Positions 44,109-53,510 of a DNA stretch of 64,000 bases are shown here, one piece after another. The DNA comes from Archaeoglobus sulfaticallidus PM70-1. GTDB taxonomy: Archaea > Halobacteriota > Archaeoglobi > Archaeoglobales > Archaeoglobaceae. The DNA is taken from positions 1,842,571 through 1,906,570 of the forward strand of contig NC_021169.1 of assembly GCF_000385565.1 (NCBI RefSeq), in the 5' to 3' direction. The notes under the pieces were generated by a model, which was given only the letters and a program-made list of their open reading frames with translations, ran no database searches and had not been told where the DNA came from. Every line of letters starts with the position of its first letter. Within the stretch, counting starts at the first letter, position 1. The translations under genes and the position numbers were made by a program.

Positions 44109-44453
44109 ATGGAGCTCGCATACGATTTTGGCAAACTCTACATAGACAAAAAGCTGTACACCTCTGATTTAATTCTTGGCAGAGAAGGTATAATCAACAA
44201 GAGGTGGTGGAGAAAGGAAGGACACCGAGTTCAGAAAGAAGATATAGATGACATTCTTAACAGAAACTCGGATATTGTGATTTTTGGTACAGGCTATCAT
44301 GGGGTTGTGAAAATAGATGAAGAGGTCATAAACCTGATAAAACAAAAGGGATCGGAAGTAGAGGTGGCAAAATCTAGAGTTGCTGTGGAAATATTTAAAA
44401 AAGCTCTTTCAGAGGGAAAGAATGCGATTCTCGCGATACATCTAACCTGTTAA
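44109..44453 (+). CDS. MTH938-like (DUF498/NDUFAF3) protein
   Basis: 114 residues from the ATG at 44109, chosen because the TATA at 44080-44088 would place transcription right there. The fold signature runs AYDFGKLYIDKKLYTSDLIL, WWRKEGHRVQKEDIDDIL, DIVIFGTGYHGVVKIDEE and ends ILAIHLTC. The family includes the human complex I assembly factor NDUFAF3 and AAMDC, but the archaeal role is not known. It lies 35 bases before glyA and may be co-transcribed with it. Confidence 0.85.
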   Translation: MELAYDFGKLYIDKKLYTSDLILGREGIINKRWWRKEGHRVQKEDIDDILNRNSDIVIFGTGYHGVVKIDEEVINLIKQKGSEVEVAKSRVAVEIFKKALSEGKNAILAIHLTC

Positions 44454-44488
44454 TCATTCCAAATACTTAAATAACTCTATCATACCCT

Positions 44489-45772
44489 ATGAATATGGGT
44501 TCACAATTCGAATCTGAAAAGCTCTTGAGCAGAGTTGAGGATATTGTTAGGAAGCATCACGAGTTTTTCAGAAATTCATTGCCAATGATAGCAAGTGAGA
44601 ACCTGACGAGCAGTTTTGTCAGGAGGTACTATACATCGGATTTGGGGCATAGATATGCAGAAGGAAAGGTTAATGAGAGGTTCTATCAGGGATGTGCGTA
44701 TATCGATGAAATAGAGGAGATGGCAATAAAGTTAACAAAAAAGTTGTTCGATGCAGAACATGCGAATGTTCAGCCTATTAGTGGTGTAACAGCCAACATA
44801 GCCGGATTTTTTGCTTTAACAAATCCAGGAGACCTGATAATGTCGCTATCTGTTCCCTGTGGTGGACACATATCCCATGATACGATTTCTGCTGCTGGGA
44901 TAAGAGGGCTTGATGTTATCCACTATCCGTTCAACAACGAGGAGATGGAGATAGATGTTGATGAAACCAGAAAACTTGCTATGGAGAAAAAACCAAGGCT
45001 TTTTGTTCTCGGTTCAAGCCTTATTCTCTTCCCTCAGCCAGTAAAGGAAATATCTGAACTGGCGAGTGAGATTTCTGCTAAGGTTATGTTCGATGCGAGC
45101 CACGTTCTTGGTCTTATTGCGGGAAAGAAGTTTCAGGATCCACTGAGAGAGGGTGCAGATATCGTTACGGGATCAACCCATAAAACATTCTTTGGCCCCC
45201 AGAGGGCGATAATCCTGTCCAGAAAAGAACTGGCAGATAAGGTAGATAAGGCTGTATTTCCGGGTGTTGTGAGCAACCACCATCTGAACACACTAGCAGG
45301 ATATGTTGTTGCCGTAATCGAGATGCTTGAGTTCGGAAAAGAGTATGCAAGAGATGTTGTGAGAAATGCAAAGAAGCTCGCGGAATCCCTCTACAATTAT
45401 GGATTTGACGTTGTAGGAGCTAACAGAGGATTTACAGAATCACATCAGGTGGCTGTTGATGTGAGCAAGATTGGTGGTGGGGAAAAAGTTGCGAGAGAGC
45501 TTGAGAGAATAAACATAGTGCTCAACAAAAACCTGCTCCCATGGGATAGCATGGAAAAAACATCAAACCCATCTGGTATAAGGCTGGGGGTTCAGGAGCT
45601 AACCAGACTTGGTATGAAAGAAAATGAAATGGAAGAGATAGCCGATATCTTCTACCTGAAGCTCATGAAAGATGAGAGTGATGCAAAGCTGAGGGAGAGA
45701 GTAATCGAACTGAAATCCCGATTCAGGACGATTAAGTATACCTTTGAGGAAGAGGAGGCATACGAATTTTAG
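44489..45772 (+). CDS. glyA: Serine hydroxymethyltransferase
   Basis: 427 residues. PLP-dependent interconversion of serine and glycine; in this lineage the one-carbon carrier is tetrahydromethanopterin rather than folate. Seen motifs include NSLPMIASENLTS, GHRYAEGKVNERFYQG, and the PLP-lysine segment TGSTHKTFFGPQRA near residue 230. The N-terminal ATG at 44489 or 44495 may be used; CTTAAATAAC (44466-44475) is a possible TATA. Confidence 0.97.
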   Translation: MNMGSQFESEKLLSRVEDIVRKHHEFFRNSLPMIASENLTSSFVRRYYTSDLGHRYAEGKVNERFYQGCAYIDEIEEMAIKLTKKLFDAEHANVQPISGVTANIAGFFALTNPGDLIMSLSVPCGGHISHDTISAAGIRGLDVIHYPFNNEEMEIDVDETRKLAMEKKPRLFVLGSSLILFPQPVKEISELASEISAKVMFDASHVLGLIAGKKFQDPLREGADIVTGSTHKTFFGPQRAIILSRKELADKVDKAVFPGVVSNHHLNTLAGYVVAVIEMLEFGKEYARDVVRNAKKLAESLYNYGFDVVGANRGFTESHQVAVDVSKIGGGEKVARELERINIVLNKNLLPWDSMEKTSNPSGIRLGVQELTRLGMKENEMEEIADIFYLKLMKDESDAKLRERVIELKSRFRTIKYTFEEEEAYEF

Positions 45773-45852
45773 ATTGAGCAATTTTTTATTCAGCCTATGC
45801 GAGATAAAGATTTAATATATTCGACAACAAAAATCACTTGGAGGTTAAGAGA

Positions 45853-46452
45853 ATGACGAGAATCGAAAGCCTGATTGAGAAGGCCAGGAGATTGAAGGAA
45901 AAAGGCCTAACCACAGGCGAGATAGCAGATGAGCTTAATGTTTCAAGAGAGACTGCACTCTGGCTTCTCACAAAAGCCACTGAGGATATTTCCCCCCCAT
46001 CAGATGTCTATATCGAGTGGAGAACTTTCGTAAAATCTCCATATAGAATGAGAAATATTGCGAAATCACTTGTAGATATGGTTCTCGATGTGATTGAGGA
46101 TGAAATTGAGGTCGTGATAGGTATCGCAACCAGCGGAATACCTATAGCAACGATGATTGCCGAAGAGCTTAACGCGGATCTGGCCTTATACTATCCAAGA
46201 AAGCTGAAATGGGAAAATGAAGAGAGAGAGATTGCGGGAACACTGAGCGAGAACTATGCTAAAGTTGATAGAAAGAACTGCATAGCAATTGATGATATCA
46301 TCACCACGGGAAGCACGCTCAGAGAGGTTGCGGAGTATGTGAGCAAAAAAGAGGGCAAGCTGTTATGTGCCTGTGTTGTTATCGATAAGAGGGGGCTTGA
46401 GGATATTGGTGGTGCTCCTGTACTGAGCATGCTGAAGGTTACGAGGATCTGA
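45853..46452 (+). CDS. gfcR: PyrE-like transcription regulator GfcR
   Basis: 199 residues from the ATG at 45853 after GGAGGT. An N-terminal helix-turn-helix (LTTGEIADELNVSRETALWL) is fused to a phosphoribosyltransferase fold with the PRPP loop CIAIDDIITTGSTLREVAEY. The haloarchaeal homologue GfcR senses a sugar phosphate and controls glycolysis. Here the target is unknown. It lies 10 bases upstream of the glycosyltransferase gene, so the two are likely co-transcribed. Confidence 0.88.
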   Translation: MTRIESLIEKARRLKEKGLTTGEIADELNVSRETALWLLTKATEDISPPSDVYIEWRTFVKSPYRMRNIAKSLVDMVLDVIEDEIEVVIGIATSGIPIATMIAEELNADLALYYPRKLKWENEEREIAGTLSENYAKVDRKNCIAIDDIITTGSTLREVAEYVSKKEGKLLCACVVIDKRGLEDIGGAPVLSMLKVTRI

Positions 46453-46462
46453 GGTATAGCCG

Positions 46463-47389
46463 ATGGATCTTGACAGGGTGTGCGTAATAATCCCAACCCT
46501 CAACGAGGAGGAGGCAATAGGACATACCATCGATGAGTTCAAAAAAGAGGGTTTTAACAATATATTTGTAATTGATGGCAACAGCACGGACAGAACAAGG
46601 GAGATCGCCAGAAAGAAGGGAGCAAAAGTTGAGGTGCAGTCTGGAAAGGGAAAGGGACAGGCTGTAGCTGAGGCTTTCAAGCTGGTGGATAGCGATGTGA
46701 TAATTCTTGTTGATGGCGATGGCACATATCCGGCAAAAGATGCAAAGAAACTTTTAGATCCTATTTTTAAGGATGTCGCCGACCATGTTGTTGGCAATAG
46801 GCTAAAAAACTATGAGAAAGGAGCTTTTACCAGGCTGAATCTGTTCGGAAACAAGATCATAAACTTTATTTTCAGACTTTTTTACGGAGTTGAACTGTAC
46901 GATATCCTTTCTGGATATAGAGCTTTGAGAAAGGAGTTATACAAAAGTGTTGAGCTTCAGAAAAGAGGATTTGAGGTTGAAACCGAACTGACAGTTGAAA
47001 CAATATCCAAGGGCTTCAGAATGGTGGAGGTACCAATAGAGTACAGAAAGAGAGGTGGTAAAACGAAGCTCAATCCGCTGAAAGATGGGTGGAGGATAGT
47101 TTCCACAATATACAATCTTCTCCCGAGATACAGTCCCGGCAGGCACATGTACCCTTTTGGGTTAATTATGCTTTTTTTGGGGTTCATAACCGGAATTTAT
47201 GTCGTCTATGAATGGTTTCACAGGATAACTCACAGCCTGCTCGCCATACTGACGACCTTACTTATAATCGCAGGCATACAGGTTATCATCTTCGGATTTA
47301 TTGCCGATGTCGTGTTCAAGATAAACGCTGAAATCAGAAGAGATTTAATCCTGCTTAGAGAAGAGGTCAAAAAGATTAAAAGAGATTAA
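46463..47389 (+). CDS. Dolichol-phosphate-sugar-synthase-type glycosyltransferase
   Basis: 308 residues. The GT2 domain begins VCVIIPTLNEEEAIGHTIDE, with DGNSTDRT and the metal site DGDGTYPAKD near residue 95, and YDILSGYRALRKELYKS near 150. Two C-terminal membrane helices (225-248 and 258-285) follow. Such enzymes transfer a sugar from a nucleotide donor to dolichol phosphate for N-glycosylation or S-layer glycans. The donor sugar is unknown. Confidence 0.9.
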   Translation: MDLDRVCVIIPTLNEEEAIGHTIDEFKKEGFNNIFVIDGNSTDRTREIARKKGAKVEVQSGKGKGQAVAEAFKLVDSDVIILVDGDGTYPAKDAKKLLDPIFKDVADHVVGNRLKNYEKGAFTRLNLFGNKIINFIFRLFYGVELYDILSGYRALRKELYKSVELQKRGFEVETELTVETISKGFRMVEVPIEYRKRGGKTKLNPLKDGWRIVSTIYNLLPRYSPGRHMYPFGLIMLFLGFITGIYVVYEWFHRITHSLLAILTTLLIIAGIQVIIFGFIADVVFKINAEIRRDLILLREEVKKIKRD

Positions 47390-47446
47390 TCTCCGTGGAT
47401 ACCATTACAAAAATACTTTTAAGCTAGGAAGTTTTATGTAGCCTTG

Positions 47447-47519
47447 GCTCCCGTGGGGTAGGTGGACATCCTCGAGGTCTCCGGAACCTCAGACCCGGGT
47501 TCGAATCCCGGCGGGAGCG
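47447..47519 (+). tRNA. tRNA-Arg (CCG)
   Basis: Acceptor GCTCCCG pairs with CGGGAGC, anticodon stem GAGGT/ACCTC with loop CTCCGGA giving anticodon CCG, T-stem CCGGG/CCCGG with TTCGAAT, and discriminator G. There is no intron and CCA is not encoded. Confidence 0.95.
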
Positions 47520-47625
47520 TAAGAAACTAAGTTTCCTCGTCATTAAACCACCCTGCAGTCTATCTTCAGCCTCTCACCCCAGGTAAAAACGGGATGTTTT
47601 TCTTCTAATACCCATTAGCCCATGG

Positions 47626-47672
47626 GAGATGACAGGTAGGGCAACTGTTGCATCAATGCATGCTTGCACTGA
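47626..47672 (+). ncRNA. Weak C/D-box sRNA candidate
   Basis: GAGATGA (six of seven bases of box C) is followed by a 12-base interval, CTGT (box D' with one mismatch), a poorly conserved C'-like stretch, a second interval of about 12 bases and a perfect CTGA (box D). The spacing is that of archaeal 2'-O-methylation guides. A terminal stem of only about three pairs and the poor C' box keep confidence low. The rest of 47520-47769 has no gene; CTTTAAATTAAAC near 47730 is a possible TATA for hmgA. Confidence 0.22.
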
Positions 47673-47769
47673 TCAACTCCAACGATTTTTAACTGCCTTT
47701 AGCTCAACCAAAGGAGGCCGAAACATAATCAAGAAAAACCTTTAAATTAAACATCTCGAATCTCGAATT

Positions 47770-49047
47770 ATGGCATCCGAGAAATCTTCAAGAATTGAGG
47801 GTTTTTACAAATTACCCATTGAGAAGCGGTTGAAGAAAGTTGTAGAATTTTCCGGTTTGAGCGATGAAGAAGCTGAACTGCTGAAAAAAACCGGAAGCTT
47901 ATCGATAGATATTGCAGACAGAATGATAGAGAATGTTATCGGAACCTTTGAACTCCCAATAGGTATTGCAACAAACTTTCTAATCGATGGTAAGGATTAC
48001 CTCATCCCCATGGTCATTGAAGAGCCTAGTGTTGTTGCCGCAGCGAGCAATGCAGCGAAAATGGCGAGAGTCAAGGGAGGATTCTGGACATCTTCAACCG
48101 GCCCGCTGATGATAGGGCAGGTTCAAGTCACGAATCTCCCAAATCCTAACTATGCGAGGCTTCAGGTTCTGGCACACAAGGATGAAATAATAGAGAAAGC
48201 CAACGAGCAGGATCCTATGCTTGTATCCCTCGGAGGAGGTTGCAAGGACATCGAGGCAAGGGTCATAGACACCATGAAAGGAAAGATGCTGATTATCCAC
48301 CTCATAGTCGATGTCAGGGATGCAATGGGTGCGAATGCCGTAAACACGATGGCTGAGGCTGTTGCACCCCTCATCGAGAAGATTACTGGCGGGAGAGTGT
48401 ATCTGAGAATCATATCAAATCTGGCAGTTTACAGACTGGCTAGAGCCTATGCAATTTTTGACAAGGATGCTATCGGTGGAGAGGAGGTTGTGGAGGGCAT
48501 CATGAACGCCTACGCCTTTGCCCTGGCAGATCCATTCAGGTGTGCGACCCACAACAAGGGAATTATGAACGGGATCTCTGCAGTCGTTCTCGCTACGGGA
48601 AATGACTTCAGAGCGATAGAGGCTGGAGCACATGCCTATGCTTCGTTGAACGGATACAAACCCCTTACAACCTATGAGGTGAACAGCAAAGGTGATCTTG
48701 TTGGAACTATTGAGGTACCTGTGGCTGTTGGAGTTATAGGCGGTTCAACCTCTGTCAACCCTCTCGCCAAAATAAACCTCAAGATACTGGGTGTTAAGAG
48801 TGCCGACGAGCTTTCGAGAATAATTGCTGCAGTTGGGTTAGCCCAGAACTTTGCTGCTTTGAGGGCTCTGGCAACTGAGGGCATACAGAGGGGACACATG
48901 TCGCTCCATGCGAGGAACATAGCCATCTCCGCTGGAGCAAAGGGTGATGAGATAGACAAGGTTGTTGAGGTTCTGGTTAGGGAAAGGAAGATCAGGATGG
49001 ACAGGGCGATGGAGATTCTGAAGGAGATCAGGAGTAAAAAGGGCTAA
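47770..49047 (+). CDS. hmgA: HMG-CoA reductase, class II
   Basis: 425 residues. Makes mevalonate for the isoprenoid lipids. It is the bacterial class II type: [17 protein letters not shown] with the catalytic Glu, the Lys in [11 protein letters not shown], the Asp in [17 protein letters not shown] and the His in GHMSLHARN. It lacks the class I archaeal features. Archaeoglobales are known to carry this class by lateral transfer. Single-gene unit, probably leaderless or nearly so. Confidence 0.96.
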   Translation: MASEKSSRIEGFYKLPIEKRLKKVVEFSGLSDEEAELLKKTGSLSIDIADRMIENVIGTFELPIGIATNFLIDGKDYLIPMVIEEPSVVAAASNAAKMARVKGGFWTSSTGPLMIGQVQVTNLPNPNYARLQVLAHKDEIIEKANEQDPMLVSLGGGCKDIEARVIDTMKGKMLIIHLIVDVRDAMGANAVNTMAEAVAPLIEKITGGRVYLRIISNLAVYRLARAYAIFDKDAIGGEEVVEGIMNAYAFALADPFRCATHNKGIMNGISAVVLATGNDFRAIEAGAHAYASLNGYKPLTTYEVNSKGDLVGTIEVPVAVGVIGGSTSVNPLAKINLKILGVKSADELSRIIAAVGLAQNFAALRALATEGIQRGHMSLHARNIAISAGAKGDEIDKVVEVLVRERKIRMDRAMEILKEIRSKKG

Positions 49048-49143
49048 CACACTTTTAATTTTATTTCTTCTTCGGTCAATCCACTACCAAATCAAAAATC
49101 GAAACAGAAAAATTTTATTACATGTTTGTTCATTCACAATCAA

Positions 49144-49431
49144 ATGTCCTTAACTCAGGCGTTGGCTATTTCAGCTGAGGGGATAAGCGGAGTTTTTATA
49201 GTACTTGGGCTACTGGCTCTATTCATATGGCTGATGGGTTTTTTTAACTTCGAAAAGACAGAAAAAGTTGAGGAAAATCAAAAAGCTCAAGAGAAGTTCT
49301 CTGAAAAGGAGAAATTTGCCATCATAGCTGCAATATATCATCTGGAAGAGGGTGGGCGTGAGATGGTTGTTGATGTTATGGCTCCATCAGAGTGGAAGAA
49401 AACCGCGAGAGTTGAGCAGGTGATGCTATGA
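49144..49431 (+). CDS. oadG: Decarboxylase gamma-type membrane subunit
   Basis: 95 residues from the ATG at 49144; ATTTTATTA (49112-49120) is centred 28 bases upstream. One membrane helix (about 14-34) is followed by a charged linker and a short C-terminal domain ending in KTARVEQVML. This is the layout of OadG/MmdD, the small subunit that anchors and assembles sodium-pump decarboxylases. It overlaps the biotin carrier gene by four bases. Confidence 0.72.
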   Translation: MSLTQALAISAEGISGVFIVLGLLALFIWLMGFFNFEKTEKVEENQKAQEKFSEKEKFAIIAAIYHLEEGGREMVVDVMAPSEWKKTARVEQVML

Positions 49432-49844
49432 AGGGTTTTAAGATCGCCATAGATGATGAGGAGTTCGATGTTTTTGTTGAAAAGCTTGATGATAATGTTT
49501 ACAAGGTTCAGATAAACGACAAAACTGCTGTTGTCTCAATAAGGGATGATATAATTGAGTTCAAGGATTCGGAAGCTATAGTTGTTAGAGAGGAAAAAGC
49601 GAGAAGTGTTGAAGTAAAGAAAGATGTTGGAAGAAGAGAGATCAAGTCTATGCTACCGGGGACGGTTATGAAAATTCTGGTGAAAGAAGGCGATAAGGTT
49701 AACGCCGGAAATACGGTGCTGATACTGGAAGCCATGAAGATGGAAAACGAGATCACGAGCCCGTTTGATGGCATAGTTAAGGAAATCAGAGTCAAGAGCG
49801 GGGATAGAGTCGATACAGGAGATGTGCTTGTTGTCATAGAGTAG
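49428..49844 (+). CDS. Biotin carboxyl carrier protein
   Basis: 138 residues. The C-terminal 70 residues are the biotinyl domain with EAMKMENEI, whose lysine carries biotin. The N-terminal 60 residues (FDVFVEKLDDNVYKVQIND) form the extra domain seen in methylmalonyl-CoA and oxaloacetate decarboxylase carriers, followed by a short linker. It could accept CO2 from the biotin carboxylase at 23614 or give it up in the membrane decarboxylase; the latter fits its neighbours. Confidence 0.93.
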   Translation: MKGFKIAIDDEEFDVFVEKLDDNVYKVQINDKTAVVSIRDDIIEFKDSEAIVVREEKARSVEVKKDVGRREIKSMLPGTVMKILVKEGDKVNAGNTVLILEAMKMENEITSPFDGIVKEIRVKSGDRVDTGDVLVVIE

Positions 49845-49854
49845 GTGAGCCTTG

Positions 49855-50964
49855 ATGGATTTTTTCTCCATCACAGCGATCTCTGAACTTACTCCCGGAA
49901 ATGCAGTTTTGATCTTAATAGGCCTGGCCTTAATTTATCTTGGGATAAAGAAAGAGATGGAACCTTTACTCCTCGTACCGATCGGTATTGGCGCCATACT
50001 GGCCAACATACCGAAAGGCGGGATAGCGGACATCGAGGGTTATGGAGGAATACTGGGAATCTTTTTGAAGTACCTTATAAGCACGGAAATCGTTCCTCTT
50101 CTGATCTTCCTCGGGATAGGTGCCTTAACCGACTTCGGACCGTTGATAGCAAATCCCAAAACATTTCTATTGGGTGCTGCAGCTCAGATAGGTATTTTCT
50201 GTGCGTTCATAATGGCGATGCTGCTCAATTTCACACCACAGGAATCAGCATCCATCGGCATAATAGGTGGGGCTGATGGACCAACAACTATCTATACTAC
50301 CACCATCCTCGCACCCCACATGCTCGCAGCAACGGCCATCGCGGCTTACAGCTACATGTCTCTCGTCCCACTGATCCAGCCTCCGATAATCAAAGCCTTG
50401 ACGACCAAAGAGGAAAGAAGAATCAGGATGAAGACTTTGAGGAAAGTTTCAAGGACAGAGAAAATAATCTTCCCTATTGCGACGATGATAATTACAGGCC
50501 TTTTGGTTCCTGCAGCCCTTCCGCTGATAGGCATGCTGATGGCAGGAAACATCTTTAGGGAGAGTGGTGTTACTGAGAGGCTGGCAAAAGGTGCGAGTGA
50601 GGAACTTCTGAACATCATGACAATAATTCTTGGACTCACGGTTGGAAGCACCATGAAGGCGGAGAGCTTTCTTACAGTAAAGACCATTCTAATCTTGCTG
50701 CTTGGTGTTTTTGCATTTGCCACAGCCACAGCAGGTGGTGTGCTTCTCGCCAAGCTAATGAACCTGTTTGTAAAGGAAAAAGTCAATCCGATGATAGGTG
50801 CTGCTGGAGTTTCAGCCGTTCCAATGTCGGCAAGAGTCGTTCAGAAACTTGCCTTGGAAGAAGATAAGGAGAATCACCTGCTCATGCATGCGATGGGGCC
50901 AAATGTTGCCGGAGTTATCGGCTCTGCCACCGCTGCCGGGATACTGATACACCTTCTCGCCTGA
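49855..50964 (+). CDS. oadB: Sodium-pump decarboxylase beta subunit
   Basis: 369 residues from the ATG at 49855, a very hydrophobic protein with about nine to eleven membrane segments. The family motifs GIGALTDFGPLIANPKTF and GIIGGADGPTTIYT (with the Asp for Na+ transport) are clear, as are the conserved ends NPMIGAAGVSAVPMSARVVQ and MHAMGPNVAGVIGSA. It couples decarboxylation of carboxybiotin to Na+ export. The alpha (carboxyltransferase) subunit is not in the window. Confidence 0.95.
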   Translation: MDFFSITAISELTPGNAVLILIGLALIYLGIKKEMEPLLLVPIGIGAILANIPKGGIADIEGYGGILGIFLKYLISTEIVPLLIFLGIGALTDFGPLIANPKTFLLGAAAQIGIFCAFIMAMLLNFTPQESASIGIIGGADGPTTIYTTTILAPHMLAATAIAAYSYMSLVPLIQPPIIKALTTKEERRIRMKTLRKVSRTEKIIFPIATMIITGLLVPAALPLIGMLMAGNIFRESGVTERLAKGASEELLNIMTIILGLTVGSTMKAESFLTVKTILILLLGVFAFATATAGGVLLAKLMNLFVKEKVNPMIGAAGVSAVPMSARVVQKLALEEDKENHLLMHAMGPNVAGVIGSATAAGILIHLLA

Positions 50965-51010
50965 AATTTTGCATAAACTTTAACGGATTTCCCATTAACA
51001 GTATTTCGAG

Positions 51011-51652
51011 TTAGCAACTAACGATCTCCAGACCATCGAGTAAATACTCGCTGTCGTAGTATCTTCTGATTACCGCTCTCAAATTTTCCAGACTTCTGGA
51101 AAAGTCGGCTCCAAAATAGGTAAAAAAAGTTTTTAACTGCTTAATATGTCTCATCTCACAAAACTCACCGGCTCCAGAACTCAGAACAAGGTTTGTCGAG
51201 TGTTTTTTTGCAATTTTAATGACATTAATCATGCTCTCGATCAGCCTAGCCCTTCTGTATCCTCTGCTGTGGATAAACCTGTACATCGGTATCTCAACCG
51301 CCACATTCTTCTCAGCACATAGCTTCAGCGAGATGTAGTCCATTACGTGAAAGGAATCAACGATCAGATCAACTTTCTTCCTCGAAATAGCTTCCCTTAT
51401 AACCGAAACATTATTGCTCTTAACTGCAACTATCCAGCTCTTGCTGGCCTTTCTTAACTCCTTTTTTAAAGAGTTGGTGTCATCACACTCAATAAAATAG
51501 GCTGGAAAAGCAAAATCCAGAGCACTATCTTCATCAAACTCTTTTGTAAGAAACAGGCATGAGTCAAATCCCATCAGCTCAAGTTCCTCTCTTTTTGGTT
51601 TAAATCTCAGCAAATCTGGTTTTATGCTCTTAAAGTCCATCTTAAAGTCCAT
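51011..51652 (-). CDS. rnp3: RNase P protein subunit Rpp30
   Basis: 213 residues. TIM-barrel-like protein of the archaeal RNase P enzyme, with DLIVDSFHVMDYISLKLCAE, VAVEIPMYRFIHSRGYRRAR and LVLSSGAGEFCEMRHIKQL, all typical of Rpp30. It works with RNase P RNA and other protein subunits to mature tRNA 5' ends. The first 24 bases are a tandem 12-bp duplication giving MDFKMDFK, so the start may be 51652 (overlapping the upstream stop) or 51640 (directly after it). Confidence 0.9.
   Translation of the reverse strand: MDFKMDFKSIKPDLLRFKPKREELELMGFDSCLFLTKEFDEDSALDFAFPAYFIECDDTNSLKKELRKASKSWIVAVKSNNVSVIREAISRKKVDLIVDSFHVMDYISLKLCAEKNVAVEIPMYRFIHSRGYRRARLIESMINVIKIAKKHSTNLVLSSGAGEFCEMRHIKQLKTFFTYFGADFSRSLENLRAVIRRYYDSEYLLDGLEIVSC
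51629..51652. repeat. 12-bp tandem duplication at the rnp3 start
   Basis: ATGGACTTTAAG occurs twice in tandem on the minus strand. It spans the stop codon of the upstream gene and both candidate start codons of rnp3. The length is a multiple of three, so the frame is kept. Confidence 0.95.
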
Positions 51653-52085
51653 GGATTATCAACTCTTTCGCAAAATCGATGACCTTATCCCTCTTGAGAG
51701 GGAAGGTTGTCAGCTTTGTTTTCATTATGATTCCATCACCCCTCGGGATCAACTTAACCTCATCGAGAAAAGCTGCCTGTTTATCAAACCTCATGTACAG
51801 TGTTCCATCGTCATCTATTCTGAGATCCAGCTCATCAAGGAGATACTCTTTCTGATCTCCGAGTCTGTCCATTATGTAGTTCCACAGCTCTTTTATCTTC
51901 CTTTTGTTCTTAATCTCCACTTCCAGAAACATCATCGGGTTTCCGAAGTGTCCTTCGGCATCAGATGCCTGAATCTCGAACTCAAAAGGGATTAGATTGG
52001 ATATTGCATAGGCTACCTTTTCATGATCCTCGGTTGAATGAACAGTAGCGTAAAAACCTATCCTCTCAATTCTACCATTGCTCAT
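51642..52085 (-). CDS. DUF54 RNA-binding-domain protein
   Basis: 147 residues from the ATG at 52085. The sequence (HSTEDHEKVAYAISNLIPFE, SDAEGHFGNPMMFLEVEIKN, ELWNYIMDRLGDQKEYLLDE) matches the DUF54 family, which has an RNA-binding-like fold and is often linked to exosome and ribosome genes in archaea. The role is not defined. It lies 13 bases after rpl15e and overlaps or abuts rnp3, so the three form one operon. Confidence 0.85.
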   Translation of the reverse strand: MSNGRIERIGFYATVHSTEDHEKVAYAISNLIPFEFEIQASDAEGHFGNPMMFLEVEIKNKRKIKELWNYIMDRLGDQKEYLLDELDLRIDDDGTLYMRFDKQAAFLDEVKLIPRGDGIIMKTKLTTFPLKRDKVIDFAKELIIHGL

Positions 52086-52098
52086 AAAAAACAAAAAA

Positions 52099-52674
52099 TT
52101 AAGATCTGAAGTTGGCCCTAAGGCTTGGTCTTACCTTTTCAGCCCCTCTTCCTCTGTTTCTCAATCCTCTTCCCTTCTTTCCTGCAGAAGTCAACCCTCT
52201 AAATGCTCTTCCTTTCTGCCTGCATATCCACGAAAGGTCTTTGTCAGCCTTTATATCTGGAGAGTCCCTATCGACAAGGATGACCTCAAACCACTTGTAC
52301 TTTCCATCCTCTCCAACCCAGTAGGAGTTCAGAACCTCCATGTTTCTGTACTTTCTTGCTGCCCTCTCCTCCGCTATCCTCTGCAGACTCTTCTTCGGTG
52401 TTCTCTTGTTAACGAGCATGTTCTTGGTTTTTCTGCCCTTTCTGAATCTCGTTATATGTCTTCCTCCCCTTCTCACTCTAACTCTGACTACGATTATTCC
52501 CCTCTTGGCCTTGTATCCGAGCGTTCTGGCTCTATCCAGTCTGGTTGGTCTTTCAACTCTCACTACCGCAGGATCCCTTCTCCACTTCTGCAGCCTGACC
52601 CACATGAGTTCAGCGACATAACTCCCTTTCGGATTTTTCCACGCTTCTCTGATGTATGCGTAGCATGACTTCAT
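52099..52674 (-). CDS. rpl15e: Ribosomal protein L15e
   Basis: 191 residues, very basic. The sequence [60 protein letters not shown] and the end SLRANFRS are those of archaeal and eukaryotic L15e, a 60S/50S protein without a bacterial equivalent. A ribosome site GAGGTG at 52682-52687 and a TATA at 52720-52734 (CGATATATTTATTAA on the minus strand) precede it. Confidence 0.97.
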   Translation of the reverse strand: MKSCYAYIREAWKNPKGSYVAELMWVRLQKWRRDPAVVRVERPTRLDRARTLGYKAKRGIIVVRVRVRRGGRHITRFRKGRKTKNMLVNKRTPKKSLQRIAEERAARKYRNMEVLNSYWVGEDGKYKWFEVILVDRDSPDIKADKDLSWICRQKGRAFRGLTSAGKKGRGLRNRGRGAEKVRPSLRANFRS

Positions 52675-52745
52675 GAACTAACACCTCATGAGCTTGATTA
52701 GAGTTGTATTCTGGGTGAGTTAATAAATATATCGCATATGGCATG

Positions 52746-53510
52746 CTAAACCTCAAAGTCCGCAACAAGCACTGTGTGATCGGATGGTTTCTCCCTGAGT
52801 CTCGAATTCATGTCGATATAGCAATCCACTGACCTCTCAGCCAGGGACTCTGTTGCGAGGATGTGATCAACCCTCCACCCTAGTCCCTTTTCAACAGCAT
52901 TCCTCACCCTGTAGTCGAAAAAAGTGTACTGCCTGTCATCCGGATGATGTTTTCTGAAGATATCTACAAAGCCGAGGGACAGGATTTCTTTAAAGGCTTT
53001 TCTCACATCTTCATGGAAGCAAACATGATTCTTCAACCTTTTTGGATTGTGAACATCTATCTCCTCTGGAGCGACATTGAAATCTCCACATATCAGGATG
53101 TGATTGCTCAAATTGAGATTTTCAAGGTAGTTCTTAAACCTTTTATACCAGTCGAGCTTGTACCTGAACATTGGACTATCCAAGCTCTGCCCCTGAGGTG
53201 CATATATATTGATCACTGTTATTCCATCGATAACAGCCCTCAAAAGCCTGTCCCTGTCATTACCATCAAGCCCGGAGTCGAACTCCTCTGGCTCTTTTTT
53301 GCTGACTATTGCCACACCATTTCTACCCTTGGAGCCACTAAAAACAACATGATAGCCGATTCTGTGAAACTCGGATTCGGGAAAGTTCTTGTCAGCTACC
53401 TTTGTTTCCTGCAGGCATAGAATGTCGGGTTTGTGCTCCCTGATCCATGGGATAACGATATGCAATCTCGATCGAATGGAGTTCACATTGAATGTTGCAA
53501 CTCTGAGCAT
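52746..53510 (-). CDS. xth: Exonuclease III / AP endonuclease
   Basis: 254 residues. Cleaves DNA at abasic sites in base excision repair. Motifs: FNVNSIRSRL (Asn7 region), LCLQETKV (Glu metal ligand), YAPQG, GDFNVAPEEIDVHNP, and SDHTVLVADF (Asp-His pair). It is the short ExoIII type without an N-terminal extension. It stands alone between the rpl15e promoter and tRNA-Glu. Confidence 0.97.
   Translation of the reverse strand: MLRVATFNVNSIRSRLHIVIPWIREHKPDILCLQETKVADKNFPESEFHRIGYHVVFSGSKGRNGVAIVSKKEPEEFDSGLDGNDRDRLLRAVIDGITVINIYAPQGQSLDSPMFRYKLDWYKRFKNYLENLNLSNHILICGDFNVAPEEIDVHNPKRLKNHVCFHEDVRKAFKEILSLGFVDIFRKHHPDDRQYTFFDYRVRNAVEKGLGWRVDHILATESLAERSVDCYIDMNSRLREKPSDHTVLVADFEV

Noticed and set aside
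52078-52668. 196-codon plus-strand frame over rpl15e
   Set aside because: It is the antisense of the very basic rpl15e, and yields a Ser/Pro/Leu-rich product without features.
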